Source of the DNA: JAVBJN01 sp031546985
GTDB taxonomy: Bacteria; Bacteroidota; Bacteroidia; Chitinophagales; Chitinophagaceae
Reading direction: 5' to 3'
Assembly (NCBI GenBank): GCA_031546985.1
Contig: JAVBJN010000016.1
Span: 1-64,000, forward strand
DNA length: 64,000 nt
This document shows positions 50,993 through 60,004 of this stretch, in pieces (positions within the stretch are counted from its first letter, which is position 1; each line of letters opens with the position of its first letter). Under the pieces are notes generated by a model. The model saw nothing but the letters and a program-made list of their open reading frames with translations. It ran no database searches and was not told where the DNA came from. A program made the translations under genes and the position numbers.

Positions 50993-51724
50993 CTAAATCT
51001 TTTTTACTTTGCCTGAGCCGCTGATGGTGGTGTTTACCGATGCCGCGCCGGTGTATTTAACCGTGCCACTGCCATTGATGCGTGCATCCAGTGTTTTTTC
51101 TACCCAAACGGTTTGGTCGCCAGAGCCATTGATGTACACATCTGCATAATCGGTTTTCAGTTGCAGGGCATTAAAGTCGCCGCTGCCGTTTACTTCCGAT
51201 TTCAGGTCGGTAGCGCTGCCGGTTACGCCAATATTACCGCTGCCTTCTACTTTGCTGTCAATGCTGTTGGCGGTGGTTTGGATGTTAATATCGCCACTGC
51301 CATTCATGGTAAGGCGCAGGTGATCGGTATTAAGGTTGTTGCTGCAATCGATACCGCCCGAGCCGTTCATTACCAGCCCGTGGTAGGCACTGGCCGTTAC
51401 GTATACATGCACGGTGCGGTGTGGAATGATGGTCCAGCCGTTTTTGAATTTTATGACCAGTGTATTGTTGCTCACATAAGTTTCCAGCCGGGAGATGATA
51501 TTGTCTTCGGCCTCTACCCGAACCTGCTGCGTGGTGCCTTCCATTACATGCACTTTCATACTTCCGTTCACTTCCACATTATTAAAACTGGCTACGGAGC
51601 GGTCTTCGGTGGTCGTATGGCCCGAGCCGGAAAGACGGTCTTTGCGGCAACTGCTGAATAAAATGATACCTGCCAGAATAAGGAGTTGTGCGTAAATGGC
51701 CGGTTTTGCGAATAAGCTTTCCAT
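50993..51724 (-). CDS. DUF2807 (head GIN-type) lipoprotein
   Basis: A 243-residue lipoprotein: lipobox ILFSSCRKD (Cys about residue 26) then a right-handed beta-helix-like DUF2807 domain. The repeated NGSG units (MNGSGGID, MNGSGDINI, VEGSGNIGV, VNGSGDFNA, INGSGDQTV, INGSGTVKY, ISGSGKVKK) recur about every 20 residues. The family is widespread in Bacteroidota with no proven function; it is probably an outer-membrane or periplasmic structural protein. Confidence 0.88.
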   Translation of the reverse strand: MESLFAKPAIYAQLLILAGIILFSSCRKDRLSGSGHTTTEDRSVASFNNVEVNGSMKVHVMEGTTQQVRVEAEDNIISRLETYVSNNTLVIKFKNGWTIIPHRTVHVYVTASAYHGLVMNGSGGIDCSNNLNTDHLRLTMNGSGDINIQTTANSIDSKVEGSGNIGVTGSATDLKSEVNGSGDFNALQLKTDYADVYINGSGDQTVWVEKTLDARINGSGTVKYTGAASVNTTISGSGKVKKI

Positions 51725-51946
51725 ATCTTAAAATTTTCGGTTTATAAGTAAGATGCCCGAAGGGAAAGATACCCCTATTGCAAACAGAGAAATTTTTAAA
51801 GAAATCTCAAACAGGTTAGCTGTCTAATTGTTTGTTTTTATCAACATTAACCTTGTTTTATGTTATTTATGATGGAAATAGGCAACATTTTAGTTTTTCT
51901 GTTTGGCGGAAAAAACCTACATTAGAGTAGTTAATAATTGATACTG

Positions 51947-52294
51947 ATGGAAAATGCCAACAAAAACATAGATGCTTTTAGTGATGCGGCTTTGTTGGAT
52001 AAAATAGGCACATTTATCCGTACTATCCGGTTACAGCAGAATAAAACCCAACAAGATATTGCCGATGCAGCAGGCGTTAACCGCTCTACGCTGGTCAATA
52101 TTGAGAATGGCGGTGGCGGCACTATGCTCTCACTGGTACAGGTGCTGCGCGCGCTCAACCAGTTGCATGTGCTGGAGGTGTTTACCAGCACTGCACCAAT
52201 AAGTCCGCTGGAACTGGCTAAGGCAGCACAAAAACAAAGACTGCGTGCCCGGGGCAACCGGCCTTCTGATACCCAACCCGAATCTGACTGGTAA
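51947..52294 (+). CDS. hipB: HipB-like antitoxin, XRE family regulator
   Basis: A 115-residue protein with an XRE helix-turn-helix (IGTFIRTIRLQQNKTQQDIA then AGVNRSTLVNIENGGGGTML, residues about 20-60). Its stop overlaps the hipA start by one base (TAATG). Such proteins repress their own operon and neutralise the HipA kinase. The ATG at 51947 is preferred over a TTG three codons earlier. Confidence 0.85.
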   Translation: MENANKNIDAFSDAALLDKIGTFIRTIRLQQNKTQQDIADAAGVNRSTLVNIENGGGGTMLSLVQVLRALNQLHVLEVFTSTAPISPLELAKAAQKQRLRARGNRPSDTQPESDW

Positions 52295-53589
52295 TGATTA
52301 CAACCGCATTCATTCACATCTGGAATAAAACAGTAGGCGCCATAGCCTGGGACGAAAACACCGGGCTGGGCTCTTTTGAATATGAACCTGCTTTCCTGGA
52401 ACATAACCTGGACCTGGCGCCGCTCAAAATGCCCATCGCCAACGCGCGTGGCAGGGTCTTCTCGTTTCCCGAATTGCGCGATACAGCTACGTTTAAAGGG
52501 CTACCTGGGCTGGTGGCCGATGTGCTGCCCGACCGGTACGGCAATGCGTTGATCAATACCTGGCTGGCCCGCCATGGTCGCGCGCAAAACAGTATGAACC
52601 CAGTAGAGATGCTGTGTTTTATAGGCAAACGGGGCATGGGCGCGCTGGAGTTTGACCCGGTACAACCCAAGGGCGCCAATACGGCCACACCCATTGAGAT
52701 CAGCAGCCTGATAGAAGTGGCCGAAAAAATACTGAATGGCCGGGCTGGTTTTGAAACCGACTTGTCTACCAACGAAGAAAAAGCCCTGCTCGATATTCTT
52801 AAAATAGGCACCTCTGCCGGAGGGGCAAGGGCCAAAGCCGTTATTGCCTACAACCCGGCAACCGGAGCGGTAAGAAGCGGACAGGCCGCCGCGCCCGAAG
52901 GCTTTAGCCACTGGCTTATTAAGTTTGATGGCGTAACCGATGCGCAGTTTGGTGCTGCCAGCGGCTACGGAAGGGTAGAAATGGCTTACCACCTGATGGC
53001 CCGTGAAGCTGGCATCGATATGATGGAATGCCGCCTGCTGGAAGAGCATGGCCGGGCACATTTTATGACCCGCCGGTTTGATAGGCCGGGCAATAAAAGC
53101 AAGTTGCATGTGCAGAGTTTTTGCGCTATGCAGCATTACGATTTTGGGCAGGTAACATATTACAGCTACGAGCAGTTGTTCGAAACCATGCGTATGCTGC
53201 GGCTGCCTTACCCGCAGGCAGAGCAATTGTACCGCAGAATGGTGTTTAATGTGCTGGCCCGCAACTGCGACGACCATACCAAGAACTTCGCCTTTATTAT
53301 GGATGATGGCGGACAATGGCGCCTGGCTCCGGCTTTTGATGTGTGCCATGCCTACCGGCCCGATAGTCCGTGGGTAAGCCAGCAATCGTTAAGTGTAAAC
53401 GGAAAACGAACCGGTATTACCCGCGCCGATCTTGAAACAGTAGCGAAGCAAATGAATGTAAAGAAAGCGGGCATCATCATAACCGAGATTAGCGGCATTG
53501 TAGCCCGCTGGCCCAAATTTGCAGAGCAAACCCATACCGATCCTGCACTGAGAGATGCCATAACGGCAACGCTGCTCAACCTGCCATAG
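52294..53589 (+). CDS. hipA: HipA-type serine/threonine kinase toxin
   Basis: A 431-residue HipA-family toxin. The N-terminal couple-HipA domain (residues 1-110) precedes the kinase. The Gly-rich loop is IGTSAGGARAKAVIAY (about 171-186). The catalytic segment is NCDDHTKNFAF (about 323-333), followed by WRLAPAFDV for metal binding. All catalytic positions appear intact. E. coli HipA phosphorylates glutamyl-tRNA synthetase and induces dormancy; the target here is not known. Coupled to hipB. A dispersed repeat starts at the stop codon. Confidence 0.92.
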   Translation: MITTAFIHIWNKTVGAIAWDENTGLGSFEYEPAFLEHNLDLAPLKMPIANARGRVFSFPELRDTATFKGLPGLVADVLPDRYGNALINTWLARHGRAQNSMNPVEMLCFIGKRGMGALEFDPVQPKGANTATPIEISSLIEVAEKILNGRAGFETDLSTNEEKALLDILKIGTSAGGARAKAVIAYNPATGAVRSGQAAAPEGFSHWLIKFDGVTDAQFGAASGYGRVEMAYHLMAREAGIDMMECRLLEEHGRAHFMTRRFDRPGNKSKLHVQSFCAMQHYDFGQVTYYSYEQLFETMRMLRLPYPQAEQLYRRMVFNVLARNCDDHTKNFAFIMDDGGQWRLAPAFDVCHAYRPDSPWVSQQSLSVNGKRTGITRADLETVAKQMNVKKAGIIITEISGIVARWPKFAEQTHTDPALRDAITATLLNLP

Positions 53590-53609
53590 CCTGTTCCGCC
53601 CATGCGGGG
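53588..53609 (-). repeat. Dispersed palindromic repeat, copy D (core only)
   Basis: On the minus strand this reads CCCCGCATGGGCGGAACAGG and two more bases, the core of the repeat at 18176 and 32286 with one change. It begins at the hipA stop codon. Confidence 0.6.
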
Positions 53610-53633
53610 TGCGCAGTTCCTGTCTAGTTACAA

Positions 53634-53657
53634 TAAAAAAGCGGCCTACTGGCCGCC
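53634..53657 (-). terminator. Terminator overlapping the DEAD-box helicase stop
   Basis: GCGGCC and GGCCGC pair around TACT; the minus strand continues into six T. The helicase stop codon lies in the loop. Confidence 0.8.
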
Positions 53658-54950
53658 TTTATTAGCATTATGATTGGGTTTGGGCCCGTTGTTGTTTCGA
53701 TTGTTGCCCGATGAGGGTTTGCGGGGACCGCCTTTGCCCTTAAAATTACGGTTGCCTCCACCTCCGTGGCCACCACCGCTACCCGGTTTGCGCAGGTGTG
53801 GTGTGTATTCCGGCACAGGACCAAAAGATTCCGGCAAAACCACTTTGGTTACCGCATGGCCCAGCAGCTCTTCGATGCGGGCAAATTTATTTTGCTCTTT
53901 TTCGCCGATAATGGTCCAGGCTACACCTTCGCTGGCAGCACGCGCAGTACGGCCAATGCGGTGTACATAGTCTTCGCCATCGCCGGGCACGTCATAGTTT
54001 ACTACCAGGTCTATATCTTCAATATCAATACCACGGCTCAATACGTCGGTGGCTACTAATATTTTCAGTTTCTTGTTGCGGAAGTCGAGCAATACCTGCT
54101 CGCGTTGTTGCTGGTCCAGATCGGAGTGAATTTCTTCTACCGATAGTTTGGCTCTTTTAAGCTCCTGGGTCAGTCTTTTTACTTCCTGTTTGCGGCTGCA
54201 GAAAACAATTACGCTTTGCAGGTTTTTCTGTTGCAGCAGGTGTTTTACCAGCGGCAGTTTTTGCGCTTCGTGCACCACAAATGCTTCCTGCACAATTTTT
54301 TCGGGCGGTTTAGACACCGCAATGTTTACCTGAACCGGGTTGTGCAGCAGTTTGCGCGCCAGCTCGTTGATGCGTGGCGGGTAAGTAGCCGAAAACAGCA
54401 GGTTCTGGCGCTTGGCAGGCAGTTTTTCAATGATTTTAAGGATATCGTCCTTAAAGCCCATATCCAGCATACGGTCGGCCTCATCCAGCACCAGGTATTT
54501 CAACCCATCCAGTTTTACATACCCCATGTTGAGGTGTGCAATCATACGGCCGGGTGTACAAATCACCACATCCGCACCCTGGCTCAGCGCTTTCTTTTCG
54601 GCGGCAAACAGGCTGCCATCGCCACCACCGTAAACGGCAATGGAACTGATGGAGGTGAAGTAAGAGATGCCTTCCAGCGTTTGCGCAATCTGCACGGCCA
54701 GTTCCCTGGTAGGTACAATAATAAGCGCGTTAATCTGGTGGTGATCGTGAGGCTCGGTAATCAGTTTGTTCAGCAGTGGCAGCAGGAAAGCGGCCGTTTT
54801 GCCCGTACCCGTCTGGGCCGAAGCTATAATGTCTCTTCCGTCGAGAATCGAGGGAATAACTTGTTCCTGTATAGGGGTGGCGTTGCGGTAGCCCATGGCA
54901 TCAATACCATCGAGCAAAGCGTCCTCAAAGCCAAAATCGTAGAAGTGCAC
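53646..54950 (-). CDS. DEAD-box RNA helicase, RhlE-like
   Basis: A 434-residue ATP-dependent RNA helicase. The Q motif (FGFEDALLDGIDAMGYRNAT), motif I ASAQTGTGKTAAF, motif II VLDEADRMLDMGF, motif III LFSATYP and motif VI YVHRIGRTARA are all present. The C-terminal 60 residues are Gly-, Asn- and Lys-rich (GGGHGGGGNRNFKGKGG) and probably bind RNA nonspecifically. It starts with GTG at 54950, fitting the family start (MHFYDFGFEDALL). RhlE-type helicases assist ribosome assembly and RNA turnover. It is divergent from the large helicase-nuclease gene. Confidence 0.92.
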   Translation of the reverse strand: MHFYDFGFEDALLDGIDAMGYRNATPIQEQVIPSILDGRDIIASAQTGTGKTAAFLLPLLNKLITEPHDHHQINALIIVPTRELAVQIAQTLEGISYFTSISSIAVYGGGDGSLFAAEKKALSQGADVVICTPGRMIAHLNMGYVKLDGLKYLVLDEADRMLDMGFKDDILKIIEKLPAKRQNLLFSATYPPRINELARKLLHNPVQVNIAVSKPPEKIVQEAFVVHEAQKLPLVKHLLQQKNLQSVIVFCSRKQEVKRLTQELKRAKLSVEEIHSDLDQQQREQVLLDFRNKKLKILVATDVLSRGIDIEDIDLVVNYDVPGDGEDYVHRIGRTARAASEGVAWTIIGEKEQNKFARIEELLGHAVTKVVLPESFGPVPEYTPHLRKPGSGGGHGGGGNRNFKGKGGPRKPSSGNNRNNNGPKPNHNANKGGQ

Positions 54951-55206
54951 GTGTGTCAGTTTAATAATATATGACCGTATCGGTCGTCATAAAAGTAACG
55001 AATTAGGTTTGCATCTATCTTATTTACCTTGATATATGCCAAAGGGCAGGTGCTTTTGCATACCATTTTGGGGCATTATGGTGTATGTCAATTTATTTTA
55101 TGCAACAGAATGGGGCTGCATTTATGCTACATTGAATAGCCTGTCTTAATATTGTGTGCACGATGTGGTGTAATGTTTGCAGCACATCCGATACAATTAT
55201 AAATAC

Positions 55207-58200
55207 ATGTCGGGCATACCCTATACAGATACCGCCGGCAGGTTGCAGGAAGACCGTAAATTCCTGCTGGAGCTGAGCGGCCTAAACCCATTATTAAACT
55301 ACCGTACCCCTAAAGCAAAAGGTCTCGAAACCGTTTTGCCGGATATTCCAACCTTGCTGCGGCAAATGCTGGAAGGCCAGCCGGTGCGTTTTATTACCAG
55401 TGCCGAAGAAAATGCCGCGGCCAAAAACAGCCGTGTGGTGGTACCGGATACCGATCTGAAACAGTTGAGCCTCCGGTTGCAGAAAACAATGAAAGAGGCC
55501 GAGAGTCATATTGAGGAGCAGGGCGTAAACGTATTGTTCCTGGCGCTGGGCATGCTGGAATGGAAAGAGCAGGACGCCGCCGAAAAAAACTGGCGCTCGC
55601 CGCTGCTGTTGTTGCCGGTAGAGCTAAGCCGCTCCCGCAAATTCGATGCGGAGGGCAACGAAACATTTGAGCTTTCGTTTAACGAAGAAGATATTGAGCC
55701 CAACTATTCGCTCATTGCAGCATTGAAAGACCGCTACGGACTGGATTTGCCACCTATGCCCGATTTTGAGGCCAGCGAAACGCTGTTGTCGGTGCAGCAG
55801 CAATGGCAGGTTTGGATGAACGAAACAGGCCTCATGGTGGGCAATCGCCCGGGTTGGAGCGTGCAGCGCAATGTAGTGGCATTGGGTTTCTTTGCGTTTT
55901 CCAAATATTGGATGTACCGCGATCTGGCTCCCGAAAAATGGTTTACCACGCAGCATCCCGAAGGGCCTGCTTTGCTTACGCATATCCTTACCAAAGGTTT
56001 TGATGAAGGACCTTCTCCGGTGGCGGGAGATTTTCACTTTGATGCGCAAACCGATATGGAGCAGCCCGCCACCATTCTCGATTTGGACAGCAGCCAGGCC
56101 CGTGTGGTGCTGGAAGCCCGCTCTGGTCGCAACCTGGTGGTGCAGGGCCCGCCCGGTACCGGTAAGTCGCAGACGATTGCCAACCTGATAGCCGATGCGG
56201 TGTACAATGGCAAGAAAATATTGTTCGTGGCCGAAAAAATGGCCGCGCTGGAAGTGGTAAAGAACAGGCTCACCGCCGCCGGTTTGGGGCATGTATGCCT
56301 GGAGCTGCATGGCGCTAAGGCGAGAAAGAGCCAGTTTGTGCAGGAGTTGAAACAAACCATGGAGCAGCCGGTACAAGCCCGCTTATCCGAGCCGATGGAT
56401 CTTGCCCGCCTGCGCGATGCCCGTAGTGTGCTGCGCAAATGGAGCGATGCCATGCATTTGCCACTGGCCAGCGGATACACGCCTTATGAACTGATGGGTT
56501 TGCTGCAATGGGTACAGGAGCGGTTAAACGGTGTAGCACTGCCCCTGCCAGGCGTTGCAGAGGCAGGGTTGCAACAATCATTTACCAGCTATCTTGGCAA
56601 CCTTACCAAAACACAGGTAGGCACTCATTTGCAACCTGGAGAGGAGGCATTGGCCGTTCAGTTGCTGGAACAATTATCTGGCGATGTGGGCCAGCCAGAC
56701 CAGCACCCGTTGCGTGGTGTAGCGCTGGAGCAGGCACCCCCGCCATCGCGCATCGATGCTTTGCAAAAAGAACTGGATGCCGTGCTGCAAAAACTATTGG
56801 CATTGCAAAAGACCCTGGCAGAACAGGCATCGGCTATTGCGCAATGGCCCGTAAATACGATACAGGAAACCGAAAGGTTGCTCGATAAATTATTGCTGGC
56901 AGTAGCATTGCCCGACCCCTGGTTTGCTACGGCATTAAAAGAAGCGTGGACTGGCCAGGAAGCGGTGCTGAAGCAATGGATACAACAAGGCAAAAACACC
57001 GCTTCTGTTAAGGAGGCGGCCTTGCAGCAGGTGAAAGAACCTGCACTGGATGCAGATCTCGCTACTGTTCGCGAAACATTATATGCCAAGTCCGACAATA
57101 TCTGGAACTGCTGGTTCAATGGCGCCTACAAGCAGGCACGCCGTACCATGCAAAGCTGGATGGTCGAAGAGGAGGTAAAAGATATTAACCTGCTGCGGCA
57201 GGCTGCCGATGCGGTGCTGGAATACCAGTCGGCGCTTCACCAATTGGAGAAGGGATGGCCCGTGGTGCAACCTTTCTTTGGTACGTTTGGCCAGTTGGAG
57301 CAGAGCAATTTTACGCTGCTGGAGCAAGGGCTTCAATGGTGTATAACCGTGCAGCAGAAACAACAGCAAGGTTTGCTGCCCATCGATTTTGGGACACAAT
57401 TGGCCCAGCTGGCTGGCAAAACCCCGCTGCTTGATACAATAAGGCAGGAGGTGCAGGCCGCTTACGACCAGGCATGGCAAGCCCTGCAAGAAATGCAAAC
57501 GGCGCTGGCCGTTCAGCAATCGCGGCAGGAATCTTTCCGGGTACTTACATTTGACCAATTGCAACAACAACTATTGCAGATCAAAACCAGTTTGCCCGGC
57601 ATCGCTACCTGGGTGCAGTGGTTCAGGCTAAGTGAGCAGGCCAGAAAAGCGGGCAAAGATCTGCTGGTACATTATGCTACTACCTGGCCTGCGGCAGGCA
57701 CACACCTGCTCGATTATTACCGCCTCAAAGTGTGGGAAACCTTATTGCAGCAAGCCATTTCCGAAAGGCCATTGCTACAGCAGGAGCACGGCAAAAGCCT
57801 GGACCAGTGGCGGCAGACCTTTATCCAGCTCGATCAGCAACTTAAACAACATTACCGGGTAGAGATCATGAACCGCCATGCCGCTTCTACCGCGCAATTG
57901 GGTAGCAATGGCCAGGCGGGTTTTCTTCGCAGCAATGTGCAGAAAAAAAGAAACATTCCCCCCGTACGTACGTTTTTGCAGCAAAGTTTTGAAGCTATCG
58001 CATTGCTCAAGCCGGTATTTATGATGAGCCCCTTATCGGTGGCTGCTTACCTGGAAGACAAACCCGGTATGTTTGACCTGGTTATTTTCGATGAGGCCAG
58101 CCAGGTAGAGCCGGTAGATGCGTATGGTTCCATCATCAGAGGCAAACAAGTATTGGTAGTGGGCGATACCCGCCAGATGCCACCTACCCATTTCTTTAAA

Positions 58201-59955
58201 AAGATGCTGGCAGAGGATATGCCGCAGGCAGAAAGCGCAGGCGATAACCTCTCTGGCAGTGTAGATAGTATTATGGAAGTAATGCTGGGCCGCAATGCGC
58301 CTTCCAGAACATTACAATGGCATTACCGCAGCCAGCACGATTCATTGATCAAAGTATCGAACCAGCATTTTTATGAAGGCCAATTGGTGGTATTCCCCAG
58401 CGCCCGCCCGGCGGGACCATTACTGGGCCTTACGCTGCACCAGCTCGATTACCATACCCATCCTTACGAAGGGCAGGGTGTAAACCGCTCAGAGGCTAAA
58501 GTGGTAGCCCTGGAAGTGCTGCGTTTTGCCAAAGAACATCCCGGTAAAACATTGGGCGTGGTGGCTTTTAACATCCGCCAGCGCGATGCCATAGACCAGG
58601 AGCTGACGGTTTTGATGCGTGATAATCCGGAACTGGCCGCGTTTATGAATAAGACCGGTAAGACAGAACCTTTCTTCGTTAAAAACCTGGAGAACGTGCA
58701 GGGCGATGAGCGCGATGTTATTTTCATTTCTGTAGGATATGGCAAAACAGAACATGGTACGCTGGTGCATAATTTTGGTGCCCTCAACCAGGATGGAGGC
58801 GAGCGCCGGTTGAATGTATTAATTACCCGTGCCCGCCGCGCCAATTATATCTTCAGCAATTTTGGGTTTACAGATCTCGATTTGTCGCGTACCCGTGCCA
58901 AAGCCATGATGGTACTGCGCGATTACCTGCAATATGCCGGTGCAGCCGAAGCAGCAACACCTTTGCAGTCAGATCAAGAAGCAGAAGGCTTGCTGGAAAC
59001 AGAAGTGGCCAATGCCTTGCGCAGTAAAGGTTATGAAGTGCTGATCAAAGTGGGTAGCTCAGGCTATAAGCTGGACCTGGCGGTACTGCATCCGCAACAG
59101 CCAGGAACCATGGTGCTGGGTATCGAATGCGATGGCATGGCTTACCATAAATCCCGCAGCTCCAGAGACCGCGACAGGTTACGCCAGGCCGTGCTCGAAG
59201 GTTTGGGCTGGAATCTCTACCGTTTATGGAGCACAGACTGGTTTTACAATAAGGAGCAGGCACTGAACAAGATTGTAGCGACAATAGAATCGATTATAGA
59301 TAAGTCTGCAAACGAAGTAACATCTGGCAAAGAGCCAGACGCGCCACAGCCGGTGCTGCCCCAGGCGATTGCCGAACCGCGCATTATTGTAGAAACCGCA
59401 AAGAGTGTTACGATAGATGATTTTCCGGCATGTAAGATAGCAGATACCAGCAAATGGACGAAGGTGCAGGAGTTTAAACAATTGCCGGATGCGATGCTGG
59501 AGCGGTATATGCTACAGATTGTAACGGCAGAAGCTCCGGTGGCGGTAGAACAGGTATGCAGGAGAATTGCCGATGCCATGAACCTGATTCTGGGTAGCCG
59601 GGTACGGTCGCGGATCGAAGATCATGTGCAGCAGGCGGTTCAGCGAGGACAACTAGCGCAGCAAGATGGTTTCATTATAATAACCGGAAGTGCCGCAACT
59701 CCGCCACGTGACTTTAGCGAGCATCCGTATAAACACATCGATATGGTAGCGCCGCAGGAGCAGCAGGAAGCTCTGTTGTTGCTGGTAAAAAGCGCTTTGA
59801 GCATTACCGCAGCGGAATTGCTTCCGGAGGCCGCCGCAAGGCTGGGGTTCCGGTATACGGCTCCGGTGCAGCAGGCGTTGGCCAGGGCGCTCGAAAGTTT
59901 ATTACAATCGCAGCGCATAGCGCAGCAAGGAATGTATCTTGTGCCAGTAAAATAA
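55207..59955 (+). CDS. DUF4011-type SF1 helicase fused to a Vsr-like nuclease and DUF3320
   Basis: A 1582-residue protein. Domains: DUF4011 N-terminal region (about 1-300); SF1 (UPF1/Dna2-like) helicase core with Walker A GPPGTGKSQTIANL (about 311), motif II VIFDEASQVEP (about 958), QWHYRSQHDSL and the C-terminal VQGDERDVIFIS and NVLITRARRA (about 1164-1214), with a large helical insertion between them; a PD-(D/E)XK nuclease of the MTES_1575/Vsr-like type (LETEVANALRS, KLDLAVL, LGIECDGMAYH, RLWSTDWFYN; about 1262-1345); DUF3320 (about 1404-1494). The family is widely associated with predicted anti-phage loci. The start at 55207 avoids a short upstream extension. A terminator-like hairpin follows before the next helicase. 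Confidence 0.88.
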   Translation: MSGIPYTDTAGRLQEDRKFLLELSGLNPLLNYRTPKAKGLETVLPDIPTLLRQMLEGQPVRFITSAEENAAAKNSRVVVPDTDLKQLSLRLQKTMKEAESHIEEQGVNVLFLALGMLEWKEQDAAEKNWRSPLLLLPVELSRSRKFDAEGNETFELSFNEEDIEPNYSLIAALKDRYGLDLPPMPDFEASETLLSVQQQWQVWMNETGLMVGNRPGWSVQRNVVALGFFAFSKYWMYRDLAPEKWFTTQHPEGPALLTHILTKGFDEGPSPVAGDFHFDAQTDMEQPATILDLDSSQARVVLEARSGRNLVVQGPPGTGKSQTIANLIADAVYNGKKILFVAEKMAALEVVKNRLTAAGLGHVCLELHGAKARKSQFVQELKQTMEQPVQARLSEPMDLARLRDARSVLRKWSDAMHLPLASGYTPYELMGLLQWVQERLNGVALPLPGVAEAGLQQSFTSYLGNLTKTQVGTHLQPGEEALAVQLLEQLSGDVGQPDQHPLRGVALEQAPPPSRIDALQKELDAVLQKLLALQKTLAEQASAIAQWPVNTIQETERLLDKLLLAVALPDPWFATALKEAWTGQEAVLKQWIQQGKNTASVKEAALQQVKEPALDADLATVRETLYAKSDNIWNCWFNGAYKQARRTMQSWMVEEEVKDINLLRQAADAVLEYQSALHQLEKGWPVVQPFFGTFGQLEQSNFTLLEQGLQWCITVQQKQQQGLLPIDFGTQLAQLAGKTPLLDTIRQEVQAAYDQAWQALQEMQTALAVQQSRQESFRVLTFDQLQQQLLQIKTSLPGIATWVQWFRLSEQARKAGKDLLVHYATTWPAAGTHLLDYYRLKVWETLLQQAISERPLLQQEHGKSLDQWRQTFIQLDQQLKQHYRVEIMNRHAASTAQLGSNGQAGFLRSNVQKKRNIPPVRTFLQQSFEAIALLKPVFMMSPLSVAAYLEDKPGMFDLVIFDEASQVEPVDAYGSIIRGKQVLVVGDTRQMPPTHFFKKMLAEDMPQAESAGDNLSGSVDSIMEVMLGRNAPSRTLQWHYRSQHDSLIKVSNQHFYEGQLVVFPSARPAGPLLGLTLHQLDYHTHPYEGQGVNRSEAKVVALEVLRFAKEHPGKTLGVVAFNIRQRDAIDQELTVLMRDNPELAAFMNKTGKTEPFFVKNLENVQGDERDVIFISVGYGKTEHGTLVHNFGALNQDGGERRLNVLITRARRANYIFSNFGFTDLDLSRTRAKAMMVLRDYLQYAGAAEAATPLQSDQEAEGLLETEVANALRSKGYEVLIKVGSSGYKLDLAVLHPQQPGTMVLGIECDGMAYHKSRSSRDRDRLRQAVLEGLGWNLYRLWSTDWFYNKEQALNKIVATIESIIDKSANEVTSGKEPDAPQPVLPQAIAEPRIIVETAKSVTIDDFPACKIADTSKWTKVQEFKQLPDAMLERYMLQIVTAEAPVAVEQVCRRIADAMNLILGSRVRSRIEDHVQQAVQRGQLAQQDGFIIITGSAATPPRDFSEHPYKHIDMVAPQEQQEALLLLVKSALSITAAELLPEAAARLGFRYTAPVQQALARALESLLQSQRIAQQGMYLVPVK

Positions 59956-59962
59956 TCAGAAC

Positions 59963-59990
59963 GATGCCAGGTTTTCCGGCATCCTTTTTT
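59963..59990 (+). terminator. Terminator-like hairpin between the two helicase-nuclease genes
   Basis: GATGCC and GGCATC with inner GG/CC pairs and a TTTT loop, followed by C and six T. Only 14 bases separate it from the next ATG, so it probably attenuates rather than fully separates expression. Confidence 0.7.
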
Positions 59991-60004
59991 AATGAACGGT
60001 AAGC

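Noticed and set aside
51140..51724. Tandem DNA repeat in the DUF2807 gene
   Set aside because: The repetition (NGSG units) is the known beta-helix repeat of the family, not a DNA-level tandem array.
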